From assembly GCF_013359945.1 (NCBI RefSeq), contig NZ_JABWCS010000213.1, forward strand, positions 124,001 to 188,000: a DNA stretch of 64,000 nucleotides, read 5' to 3'. The notes beneath the pieces are model-generated. The model was not told where the DNA came from. It saw only the letters and a program-made list of their open reading frames with translations, and did no database searches. Below, piece by piece: positions 1 to 7,071 of this stretch. This DNA is from Paenibacillus agri. GTDB lineage: Bacteria; Bacillota; Bacilli; Paenibacillales; Paenibacillaceae. A program made the translations under genes and the position numbers. Each line of letters opens with the position of its first letter. Position 1 is the stretch's first letter.

Positions 1-27
1 TCCGGACATACTATTCCCTCATTTTCA

Positions 28-900
28 TTAGACTGATATTTGCCGGCTGCTTAGCAGCTTGGTGATGGTATCTGCTGCTTCCTGCGGGGACAGAATCTCA
101 TTGCTGGGTACGGATCCCAGCTTCCGCAGCAACCGCGTTACAGCTAAAGCGGGCGGTTCTTCCCATCCAAAGGCTTCTAGTAATAACGGATCTGACAAAA
201 GATCGGTGGGGTGCCCGTCGGCCAGGAATTGTCCTTCCTTCAGGGCGATGAGACGTGAGGCATGCTCCAGAATTTCCTCCAGCTGATGGCTGACCCACAT
301 CACAGTCATTCCCCGTTGCCGGTTCATGGAATGCAATAGATCGAAGAGGGAGGTCCGGGACTGAAGATCCAGTCCAGCTGTTGGCTCATCAAGGATCAAC
401 ACTTCTGGCTCTAACACGACTACACCGGCGATGGCGACCCGACGTTTCTCACCACCGCTCAGCTCGAACGGACTGCGGTCCTTAAATTGCTCGTAATCCA
501 GCTGCACGGCCTCCATGGCTGCGCGTACTTTGACTTCTTTCTCTTCCGCTGTGAGCTTGGCGCTCTGGAGGCCAAAGGCGATGTCCTCGAACACGGTGGT
601 AGAGAAGAGCTGATGCTCTGGATATTGAAAAATAAATCCGACCCGGTCAAACACCTGGGGTCGGCGGCTAAGATGCGGATCTGTGGCGTCCAGTTCTACC
701 GTACCTTCCGAAGGAGCCAGGAATCCTTTTAGAAGCTGGAGAAAGGTAGACTTGCCTGATCCGGATTTCCCAGCAATGGCAAGCATCTCGCCGCTTTCCA
801 CGCTCAGACCCAGATGCTGCAGTACGAACGGACCGGCAAGAGGTTTATTCCTACGGCGTTTGCTGTACGTAAAGGTAACGTCATTCAGCTTTATGTGCAT
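28..900 (-). CDS. ecfA2: ECF transporter energy-coupling ATPase (EcfA2/CbiO type)
   Basis: One of two ATP-hydrolysing subunits of an energy-coupling factor importer; it would pair with the neighbouring ATPase beneath a transmembrane T subunit (not in the window) and drive the S component encoded upstream. About 290 residues. Walker A GKSGSGKS is at residues 44-51, signature LSGGEK at about 147-152 and Walker B LILDEPTAGLD from about 168. The start is the ATG at 900, giving MHIKLND; a longer in-frame ORF runs back to 1005, but only this ATG gives a normal family N-terminus and a 10-bp overlap with the preceding gene. It is the last gene of the leftward operon before the window edge. EcfA subunits are shared parts, so they do not reveal the substrate. 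Confidence 0.9.
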   Translation of the reverse strand: MHIKLNDVTFTYSKRRRNKPLAGPFVLQHLGLSVESGEMLAIAGKSGSGKSTFLQLLKGFLAPSEGTVELDATDPHLSRRPQVFDRVGFIFQYPEHQLFSTTVFEDIAFGLQSAKLTAEEKEVKVRAAMEAVQLDYEQFKDRSPFELSGGEKRRVAIAGVVVLEPEVLILDEPTAGLDLQSRTSLFDLLHSMNRQRGMTVMWVSHQLEEILEHASRLIALKEGQFLADGHPTDLLSDPLLLEAFGWEEPPALAVTRLLRKLGSVPSNEILSPQEAADTITKLLSSRQISV

Positions 901-1727
901 AATAAATCCCTCAATTTCTGTTCGTTCATATCTGCCGGAACAGAGATGCCTTGCTGGCGAAGCAGCCCGGCAAGCCTGTGATAATAAGGCAGCTCCAATC
1001 CGCAATTCTCCAGTAACACGGTATCCTGTTCCAGTTTGGCAGGTGTACCTTCAGCTATGATTTCGCCGCTGCGGAACAGCACCCAGCGGTCTGCACCAGT
1101 AACCTCTTCCAGATGGTGCGTAATGTAAATAAGGGTGAAGGGCACCTGCTTCCTGACTTCGTGCAGGGTCTCAACGAACTGCCGGCGGGCTACAGGATCG
1201 AGCATAGAAGTGGCTTCATCCAGAATGAGACAACGTGGGGCCAGAGCGAGAACCGAGGCTAGAGCCAGCTTCTGCTTTTCGCCACCGGACAAGTTGCTGA
1301 CAGGACGTTCTTCATCTGCTTCCAGACCAACCAGCTGAATGGCCCAGGCAATACGGCTTGCGATTTCTTCCTGTGGCCAACCGATATTAGAGAGCCCAAA
1401 GGCGATGTCTTCTCCGACAGTGATGCCCACCTGCTGGTTCTCAGGATTCTGGAACACGATTTGGACGGCCCGGCGGATCGCTGGAAGGGAGGAACGCTCA
1501 GACGTATTATGTCCCTCTACCAGAACCGTTCCTTCGGTTGGTAACTCTATGCCATTTAACAGCCGGGACAAGGAAGATTTGCCGGAGCCATTGCGCCCCA
1601 GAAACGCAACAAATTCACCGAAGGGAATGTTAAGGGATACATGAGATAATGCCGGCTTGTGGCCGGCATCCTCATCTTCTTCATCAGGTTCATTGTAATA
1701 GAAGGTGGCGTTCCGGATATCAATCAT
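891..1727 (-). CDS. ecfA1: ECF transporter energy-coupling ATPase (EcfA1 type)
   Basis: Partner ATPase of the downstream EcfA2-like protein in an ECF importer. 278 residues. Walker A GRNGSGKS at 44-51, Q-loop near FQNPENQ (92-98), signature LSGGEK at 146-151, and Walker B LILDEATSMLD at 167-177, where the usual EPT is replaced by EAT as is common in EcfA1. The gene starts 8 bp inside the end of the TudS-related gene and overlaps the next ATPase by 10 bp, so translation of the four genes is probably coupled. Having two different ATPases in tandem is the normal arrangement for group II ECF modules. Confidence 0.9.
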   Translation of the reverse strand: MIDIRNATFYYNEPDEEDEDAGHKPALSHVSLNIPFGEFVAFLGRNGSGKSSLSRLLNGIELPTEGTVLVEGHNTSERSSLPAIRRAVQIVFQNPENQQVGITVGEDIAFGLSNIGWPQEEIASRIAWAIQLVGLEADEERPVSNLSGGEKQKLALASVLALAPRCLILDEATSMLDPVARRQFVETLHEVRKQVPFTLIYITHHLEEVTGADRWVLFRSGEIIAEGTPAKLEQDTVLLENCGLELPYYHRLAGLLRQQGISVPADMNEQKLRDLLCT

Positions 1728-2238
1728 TAATGGTCGCCGCCTTCCCTTCGGGTTTGTCTTGATTTACTGGTCCGAAGACGCTTTTGGCATCATCAGGATT
1801 GAAGGTGCCGTCAGCTGTATTCGGGATTTGCCAGAAGAAATCAATCTCCACACCGCCCTCGGCGGCCAGCTCCAGAAAGTCACGCATGAACACGCCTTTA
1901 CCGGGATCGCAGGAAGGACTGCCTGAAATGCCAAGACCGCCTACAATCGTATATCCGTGATCCTGATAAGTCTTGAGCTGCTCGACCACAGGCAGCAGAA
2001 TTTTGCGGTTGTGTGCGCGAAACTCCGGTGTATCATATTCTTCTACGGTCATTGGAGGCCGTTCAGGCCCGAGAAATGTGAATTCGGGACAAGGTAATTG
2101 GAACATCCCGTATCCTTGCTCGTAGGTCCAGTCGACTGCCGCTTTCATGACGCCTGGACTCCGGGCTTCGCCTTCCACAACGGCATTTTGGTTAATGACG
2201 CAGTGGGAGGCGACAACGATACGTTTACTACGCTGCAC
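1720..2238 (-). CDS. TudS/DUF523-related putative desulfidase (CD3072-like)
   Basis: 172-residue protein related to DUF523/TudS, iron-sulfur enzymes that remove sulfur from thiolated heterocycles such as thiouracil. Three cysteines sit where the family coordinates a [4Fe-4S] cluster: C13 in SHCVINQNA, C50 in LPCPE and C110 in SPSCDPG. The C-terminal part has GGLGISGSPSCDPG and ends in a charged tail. I recognise it as the group paired in Clostridioides difficile with an S component (CD3072/CD3073), and the same pairing occurs here because the S-component gene is immediately upstream with an 11-bp overlap. Its substrate is not known from sequence. The context beside a probable thiohistidine catabolic operon suggests that it acts on a thio-substituted ring imported by the ECF transporter; that is inference. 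Confidence 0.75.
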   Translation of the reverse strand: MQRSKRIVVASHCVINQNAVVEGEARSPGVMKAAVDWTYEQGYGMFQLPCPEFTFLGPERPPMTVEEYDTPEFRAHNRKILLPVVEQLKTYQDHGYTIVGGLGISGSPSCDPGKGVFMRDFLELAAEGGVEIDFFWQIPNTADGTFNPDDAKSVFGPVNQDKPEGKAATIND

Positions 2239-2806
2239 GGGAAGCCTTCTTTTTCAGGGATGGACGTTTGATCAGGGATTGCGGCAGATTTTTAACTACA
2301 TAGTAGACAAGGAGTGCAGACAGGATTTTATCGATCAGATTCTCGCCAAGCCGAGGCAGGAAAGCAGCCGCGAAGAGACTAGAACCTGCTTGTTTCAACC
2401 AAAGTACGGCAACATCCTGGACGCCTCCGGTCAAACCGCCGAACAAACCAATGGCGATCACGGAGCCGACTGCAGGGCAGAGAATACCAAGTAAGATACC
2501 GGAAATTAATGCGGAAGAGAAACGGAAGCCGTTCTTACGCGCCGCGTAACCAACAACAAGTCCTACAATTACGTTAACTAGTGCAAACGGGATAGCAGTG
2601 TAGCCGGAGGTTACGCCGAGCACAAGGTTGGTCAGCAGACCGACCAGCGCGCCCCATAACGGTCCAAATACAGCAGCAATAAAGATGGTACCAACTGTGT
2701 CGAGGAAAAGAAAAGGGATTTTCAGATTACTGACGACGGTGCCTGCGATGACGTTGATCGCAATCGCGAGCGCGCCCAGTGTGATTACAAGTGTCTTTTG
2801 ATTCAT
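2228..2806 (-). CDS. ECF transporter S component (CD3073-like)
   Basis: Substrate-binding membrane subunit of an ECF importer, 192 residues with about five or six hydrophobic segments (for example TLVITLGALAIAINVIAG and AVFGPLWGALVGLLTNLVLG). The run FLDTVGTIFIAAVFGPLWGA and the small-residue-rich helices are typical of ECF S components. It is the first gene of the leftward operon, with Shine-Dalgarno GGAGG nine bases before the ATG. It resembles the C. difficile CD3073 group, which travels with a TudS-like desulfidase. The ligand is unassigned; a thiolated or small heterocyclic compound is inferred from the neighbouring gene. A roughly 170-nt leader separates its likely promoter from the start. 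Confidence 0.8.
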   Translation of the reverse strand: MNQKTLVITLGALAIAINVIAGTVVSNLKIPFLFLDTVGTIFIAAVFGPLWGALVGLLTNLVLGVTSGYTAIPFALVNVIVGLVVGYAARKNGFRFSSALISGILLGILCPAVGSVIAIGLFGGLTGGVQDVAVLWLKQAGSSLFAAAFLPRLGENLIDKILSALLVYYVVKNLPQSLIKRPSLKKKASRAA

Positions 2807-2902
2807 GTACTTGTTCCTCCTAGGGATTCATAATTTGTCTTATGACTTTACAAATAGATGTGCAATGTAAATATGAACCCTACTCCCCCTTTGTACATAG
2901 CG

Positions 2903-2941
2903 AGCTGTTGAAGGAAAGACCTCTAAGCAGAGACAACAGCT
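2903..2941 (-). promoter_or_regulatory. structured leader of the ECF operon (inverted repeat)
   Basis: In the leftward transcript, AGCTGTTG and CAACAGCT (8-bp perfect arms) enclose a smaller CTCT/AGAG hairpin. It lies in the long untranslated leader between the predicted promoter (2990-3018) and the S-component start at 2806. I do not recognise a known riboswitch class. It may be a regulatory RNA element or simply a stable hairpin. Confidence 0.4.
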
Positions 2942-2989
2942 ACAGACGAATCAATAAATCCAAGTGTGTATATAGGATTAATAAATTAT

Positions 2990-3018
2990 ATTCTAAGTCG
3001 AATTCCCTAGATGTCAAT
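2990..3018 (-). promoter_or_regulatory. sigma-A promoter of the ECF/TudS operon
   Basis: On the minus strand TTGACA (3013-3018) and TAGAAT (2990-2995) are separated by 17 bases, close to the vegetative consensus. It sits upstream of the S-component gene and implies a 5' leader of about 175 nt. Confidence 0.5.
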
Positions 3019-3185
3019 GGTATTTTTATTCATTTTTAAGAGAGAAATCGTTTTATTCGCATATAATCCGATAATAATACTAGTTGTTAATATTAGGGTG
3101 TCATGATATTATCGTGAAAAAATAAAGGCTTCTCTAATAATGAGAACAAAGGAGATGAATCTTTTTAAACAGATCGAACTGTAAT

Positions 3186-3197
3186 TTTTCCGGAAAA
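3186..3197. promoter_or_regulatory. palindrome upstream of the IclR gene, possible operator
   Basis: TTTTCCGGAAAA is a perfect 12-bp palindrome about 60 bases before the IclR-family gene. Its GGAAA/TTTCC arms resemble sites bound by some IclR proteins, so it may be an autoregulatory operator. No experimental support. Confidence 0.35.
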
Positions 3198-3255
3198 TAG
3201 GCTAAAATCACAATATTACAAGTCTTCTATTGGATAAAAGAGGAGTCGTTGGCTA

Positions 3256-4005
3256 GTGCAAAAAATGAACGGAACGCAGACGTTAAGCCGTGCGCTGGAT
3301 ATCTTATTCGCTTTGTCGGAAGAGAGCGGGACGCTGACGGTGAGTGAAATCGCGCAGAAAGTGTCCATTCCGGAGAGTACGACCTATCGTTTTCTGCAGA
3401 CCTTAGAACAGAATGGAATTATCGAAAGGAGGGGGAAGAACCAGATTGGCCTTGGCCTGCGCATTCTTGATTTGGCGCGTAGTCTGAACATGCAGTTCCA
3501 ACGTGATTTACTGCCGCTGGCCCTCCCCATTATGGAAGAATTGACGGAGAAGGTACAGGAAACTTCGATTCTGTTTGTCCGGACGGGCAACAATGCGGTA
3601 TGCATTCAGAATGTGAAGAGCCGTGGCCTGATTCAATTCTCCATCGACAACGGACGGATTCTGCCACTACATATGGGGGCTTCGGGCAAATGCATTCTGG
3701 CTTTCGAAAGCGCCAAGGTAACGGAGAGAATCTTGCAGCTGCTTAGCAGTGACAAGGAGAGAGAAGGGCTTATAGCTGAGCTTGCGACCATTCGTGAGCA
3801 GAACTACAGCATTACCAAAGGTGAGGTAGACCCTGATGTGTATGCCATAGCTGCACCGATTACGGACGGTCAAGGTCCTGTTATTGCAAGCCTAGCCGTA
3901 GCTGGACCTAGCTTCCGTTGTAGCAACGAGCAGGATAAGACAAACATCGAAGCAGTAACCAAAGCGGCAGCGGAGTTGTCACGGCGGATGGGTGGGGGGA
4001 ATTAG
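3256..4005 (+). CDS. IclR-family transcriptional regulator
   Basis: 249-residue regulator. The N-terminal winged helix-turn-helix (about 8-65) includes LTVSEIAQKVSIPESTTYRFLQTLEQNGIIER. The C-terminal IclR effector domain (about 80-245) carries the typical HMGASGKCILAF and GEVDPDVYAIAAPI segments. The start is a GTG at 3256, preceded by AGAGGAG; an ATG nine bases later is too far from that site. It lies between the ECF operon and the catabolic operon and points toward the latter, so it is the best candidate for the local pathway regulator. IclR proteins usually sense a small organic acid or pathway intermediate; the ligand here is unknown. Confidence 0.9.
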   Translation: MQKMNGTQTLSRALDILFALSEESGTLTVSEIAQKVSIPESTTYRFLQTLEQNGIIERRGKNQIGLGLRILDLARSLNMQFQRDLLPLALPIMEELTEKVQETSILFVRTGNNAVCIQNVKSRGLIQFSIDNGRILPLHMGASGKCILAFESAKVTERILQLLSSDKEREGLIAELATIREQNYSITKGEVDPDVYAIAAPITDGQGPVIASLAVAGPSFRCSNEQDKTNIEAVTKAAAELSRRMGGGN

Positions 4006-4039
4006 TTTTTAATTCCGATTAGAATAGTTTAATTTATGA

Positions 4040-4105
4040 TTGACAAAAGTGTATCGCACCAATATTATTGTCTTACGGTATCTAATTATCACATGACAAT
4101 AATAT
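4040..4105 (+). promoter_or_regulatory. promoter and inverted-repeat operator of the OpuC-type/catabolic operon
   Basis: TTGACA (4040-4045) and TATTAT (4063-4068) are 17 bases apart. An inverted repeat with 11-bp arms, ATATTATTGTC (4062-4072) and GACAATAATAT (4095-4105), begins in the -10 box and runs past the likely transcription start. A regulator bound there would block initiation; the adjacent IclR protein is the obvious candidate. Confidence 0.55.
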
Positions 4106-4122
4106 GACTGACCATACCTATG

Positions 4123-4164
4123 GAGGTCTTGTTTTTCGCTCAGACGAAGAATAAGGCCTCTTTT
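4123..4164 (+). terminator. hairpin with T-run in the operon leader (possible attenuator)
   Basis: GAGGTCTT (4123-4130) pairs with AAGGCCTC (4153-4160, one G-U), with inner pairing TTTTTCG/CGAAGAA, followed by TTTT. It lies between the predicted promoter at 4040-4068 and the first gene at 4243, so it could cause conditional termination. Alternatively it is the terminator of the IclR gene. Confidence 0.45.
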
Positions 4165-4242
4165 GCTATTTGGAGGTAAGTTTTTGCATCAAAACCAAGT
4201 TTACAAATGAGAATAATACATTTTGAAGGGAGAGGAAGCAGT

Positions 4243-5382
4243 ATGGCTGAGGCAGTAGCGGTTGAGTTCAGGAATGTAAGCAAGGATTACGGTTCGGGTA
4301 AAGTGCTGCGTGATTTTAACCTCACGGTACCAAAAGGGCAGATAGTAACGATTATAGGACCTTCCGGCTGCGGTAAGACTACACTGCTTAAAATGATCAA
4401 CCGGCTAGAGGAGCCCAGTGAGGGAAAGGTTCTTGTTGAAGGAAGGGATATCGGTTCTGTGGACGCTGTGAGTCTGCGACGGGATATTGGATATGTCATT
4501 CAACAGATCGGCCTCTTTCCCCACATGACCATCGAAGAGAATATCGGGATTGTTCCAAGACTCAAAGGCGCAGGCAAGGGGGAGCGCAGAGAGCAGGTAA
4601 CCAAGCTTCTTCAGTTGATCGGTCTTTCCCCGGAGCAGTACCGCAAACGTTATCCCCATGAGTTAAGTGGCGGACAGCAGCAGCGGATAGGGGTGGCCCG
4701 TGCTCTGGCATCCGATCCTTCAATTATCCTGATGGATGAACCATTCAGTGCGCTAGATCCGATCAGCCGGGTCCAGCTCCAGAAAGAACTGATCAACCTC
4801 AACCAGCGTCTGCACAAGACGATAGTCTTCGTGACACATGACATTGATGAAGCGTTGAAGATCGCTGACCGGGTTATTCTGCTGAGCGAAGGTGAAGTGG
4901 TGCAGAGCAGTACGCCCGCTGAACTACTGGCTCACCCGGCCAATGAATTTGTGGTTGAATTTCTGGGTCCTGAACGTTTCCCGAAAGACTTGGCGCCAGG
5001 GACGGCTCACCATATCATGATCGATGGTCTGTCTATTGATCATCAGGCTCCAATCGAAGAAGCTCTTGAACTTCTGAGAGCAAACAGCGCCGAAGCTTTG
5101 GCTGTAACCGGGACATGGGGTGAGCTGCTGGGAATTGTCGGAATTGAAGAAATCAGCCAGCATCTTCTGCATGACAGCACGCTAAAGGTTGGCGCGATCG
5201 TCCAGAGTGATACAAGCTCCCTTTTGGCACACACACCGTTGTCCGAAGTTTTTGAGCAGATTCGCAATCACCGGATCCTGCCTGTCGTGGATGACAGCAA
5301 CCGGCTGATTGGCACCGTCACCCGTTCCAGCGTTATAGAAGCACTAGGACGACATCTACACAGGGAGGAGCATAGCGCATGA
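4243..5382 (+). CDS. OpuC/EgtV-type quaternary-amine ABC transporter ATPase with CBS domains
   Basis: 379-residue ATPase. Walker A GPSGCGKT at 39-46, Q-loop near VIQQIGLFPH (about 85-94), signature LSGGQQQR at 141-148 and Walker B IILMDEPFSALD from 161. A tandem CBS region occupies about residues 255-375 and ends with LIGTVTRSSVIEAL. This architecture is that of OpuCA and of EgtV, the ATPase of the bacterial ergothioneine importer EgtUV; sequence alone does not separate the two. The start is the ATG at 4243, with AAGGGAGAGG ahead of it; the ATG at 4207 lacks a site. It overlaps the permease gene by 4 bp (ATGA). Downstream enzymes favour a betaine used as a nutrient over an osmoprotectant. Confidence 0.88.
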   Translation: MAEAVAVEFRNVSKDYGSGKVLRDFNLTVPKGQIVTIIGPSGCGKTTLLKMINRLEEPSEGKVLVEGRDIGSVDAVSLRRDIGYVIQQIGLFPHMTIEENIGIVPRLKGAGKGERREQVTKLLQLIGLSPEQYRKRYPHELSGGQQQRIGVARALASDPSIILMDEPFSALDPISRVQLQKELINLNQRLHKTIVFVTHDIDEALKIADRVILLSEGEVVQSSTPAELLAHPANEFVVEFLGPERFPKDLAPGTAHHIMIDGLSIDHQAPIEEALELLRANSAEALAVTGTWGELLGIVGIEEISQHLLHDSTLKVGAIVQSDTSSLLAHTPLSEVFEQIRNHRILPVVDDSNRLIGTVTRSSVIEALGRHLHREEHSA

Positions 5383-6029
5383 ATCATGTATGGGATACGT
5401 TAGCCGCCGACTGGCCGATGATACTGAGCAAAACGGGAGAGCACATGTATCTGTCTCTGATTTCCGTTCTCATTGCTGGATTTATCGCGGTTCCCCTCGG
5501 GATTTTTCTGACCAGTCACAAGCGGATGGCGAACACGATCATTACCGTTGTCTCGGCCATCCAGACCATTCCAAGCCTGGCGCTGTTCGGGTTCATGATT
5601 CCACTGGTAGGTATCGGTACTACCCCGGCCATTATCGCGTTGACCTTATATGCTGTGCTTCCAATGCTTCAGAACACCTACGTTGGTATCAATGGGGTTC
5701 AGCCTTCTCTCCTTGAGGCGGGTACCGGAATGGGCATGACCAAATGGCAGATGATGAGTATGGTTCAGCTCCCCATTGCACGCAGTGTCATCATGGCAGG
5801 TGTAAGGCTGGTCGCTGTACAGACCATCAGTCTTGCGACGATTGCTACTTACATTGCTGCCGGAGGGCTTGGAGACATCATCACCAGAGGAATTGCCATG
5901 ATCAACACAGTTACCATTATGGAAGGGGCCATTCCGGTCTCACTGCTCGTAATCTCCGTTAACTTCATATTGCTGCTGCTGAACCGGGCGCTTACCCCGA
6001 AAGGCCTGCGGCACTTGAATAAATTTTAA
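5379..6029 (+). CDS. OpuC-type ABC transporter permease
   Basis: 216-residue integral membrane permease of the OpuCB/BilEB/EgtU-permease type with about five or six helices and the coupling-loop segment LLEAGTGMGMTKWQMMSMVQLP at about 108-129. The length fits a stand-alone permease with no fused binding domain. Translationally coupled to the ATPase gene (4-bp overlap) and followed after 29 bp by the binding-protein gene. Together the three genes make a complete type I importer for a quaternary ammonium compound. Confidence 0.88.
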   Translation: MNHVWDTLAADWPMILSKTGEHMYLSLISVLIAGFIAVPLGIFLTSHKRMANTIITVVSAIQTIPSLALFGFMIPLVGIGTTPAIIALTLYAVLPMLQNTYVGINGVQPSLLEAGTGMGMTKWQMMSMVQLPIARSVIMAGVRLVAVQTISLATIATYIAAGGLGDIITRGIAMINTVTIMEGAIPVSLLVISVNFILLLLNRALTPKGLRHLNKF

Positions 6030-6058
6030 GAATTTACCCAGGGAGAGTGGTATGGATC

Positions 6059-6997
6059 ATGACAACTGTAAACCCAACAAGATGGACGGCAACAAAAGGA
6101 AGTAAGCTGCTTATCACCCTAGGGTTAGTACTCACCACTGTGCTTACTGCGGCTGGCTGCTCCAATTCCAAGGCTTCTGAGGGCAAGGATACGATTGTTC
6201 TGGCTACCAAAGGATTTGCTGAGTCGGATATTTTGGCGAATGCTTTGAAACTTCTGGTTGAGAATGACACGAAGCTGAAGACAGAGATCAAGAAGCTGGA
6301 CAACACGTTGCTCTGGAATGCCATTGGCTCAGGAGATGTGGATGCATATGTGGAGTACAGCGGGACGGCACTGATCAATATTTTAAAGCTAGAGCCGGAA
6401 TTTGATCCGGACAAAGCATTTAAGATCGTTGTGACCCAGCTCAAGGAAAAAAACAAGCTGATCGCACTTGATCCGCTTGGCTTCAATAATACCTATGTCT
6501 TTGCTGTACGTAGGGAAACCGCTGAAAAGTATGGCTTAAAGACAGCTTCACAGCTTGCTGAGAAATCGGGCGAATTGGTCTTTGGGGCCAGTGAGGAGTT
6601 CCTGAACCGTGCGGATGCCTGGCCATACGTAGAAAGTATTTATAAGCCAAAGTTCAAGGAAACGAAGTCCATTCAAGACAGCTCCTTGCGTTACCAAGCG
6701 ATCAAGCAGAAGCTGATTGATGTGATGCTCCCATATTCGACAGACAGCCAAATCTTGGCGAACGATCTCGTGGCTTTGGAGGACGACAAGCATGTGTTTA
6801 TTCCGTATGACGCTTTCCCGGTAGTACGTGAACAGACGCTGGATGAGCATCCCGAACTGAAAGAAACGCTCAACAAACTGGCAGGAAAATTGGACGAAAC
6901 CGCTATGCAGAAGCTGAATGCCGAGGTGGAGCAGGATCAGAAGCCCGCTATCGATGTCGCCCGTGAATGGCTGAAGTCACAAGGGCTGATCAAGTAG
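6059..6997 (+). CDS. quaternary-amine ABC transporter substrate-binding lipoprotein (OpuAC/OsmF family)
   Basis: 312-residue lipoprotein: a signal peptide with lipobox LTAAGC (lipidated Cys at about 34) is followed by an OpuAC-type binding domain (IVLATKGFAESDILANALKLL, SGDVDAYVEYSGTAL, DPLGFNNTYVFAV). The WNAIGSGDVDAYVEYSG segment is typical of the choline/betaine/ergothioneine binders. The start is the ATG at 6059 with AGGGAGAG upstream; an earlier GTG overlaps that site. Given the following lyase and hydratase genes, ergothioneine or a methylated derivative is a plausible ligand; glycine betaine, carnitine or choline cannot be excluded from sequence. Confidence 0.85.
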   Translation: MTTVNPTRWTATKGSKLLITLGLVLTTVLTAAGCSNSKASEGKDTIVLATKGFAESDILANALKLLVENDTKLKTEIKKLDNTLLWNAIGSGDVDAYVEYSGTALINILKLEPEFDPDKAFKIVVTQLKEKNKLIALDPLGFNNTYVFAVRRETAEKYGLKTASQLAEKSGELVFGASEEFLNRADAWPYVESIYKPKFKETKSIQDSSLRYQAIKQKLIDVMLPYSTDSQILANDLVALEDDKHVFIPYDAFPVVREQTLDEHPELKETLNKLAGKLDETAMQKLNAEVEQDQKPAIDVAREWLKSQGLIK

Positions 6998-7071
6998 GCT
7001 TTCTCATTACCGATTGACGGCCTGACAATGACATGACCCAACAATTAACGGATGAGAGGGGATAACACGTT

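Larger units (their letters stand above)
2807..3255. other. intergenic control region between the divergent ECF and IclR genes
   Basis: AT-rich 449-bp stretch with no convincing gene; a short ORF near 2842-3039 has no Shine-Dalgarno sequence and overlaps the leftward leader. It holds the leftward promoter and structured leader and a perfect palindrome near the IclR gene, each listed separately. Confidence 0.6.

Noticed and set aside
2842-3039. 65-residue rightward reading frame in the region between the ECF and IclR genes
   Set aside because: No ribosome binding site, no recognisable protein features, and it overlaps the leader and promoter of the leftward operon.
4120-4179. Possible 19-codon leader peptide (MEVLFFAQTKNK...) in the leader of the OpuC-type operon
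   Set aside because: No Shine-Dalgarno sequence precedes it, the composition is unremarkable, and the frame simply runs through the hairpin.
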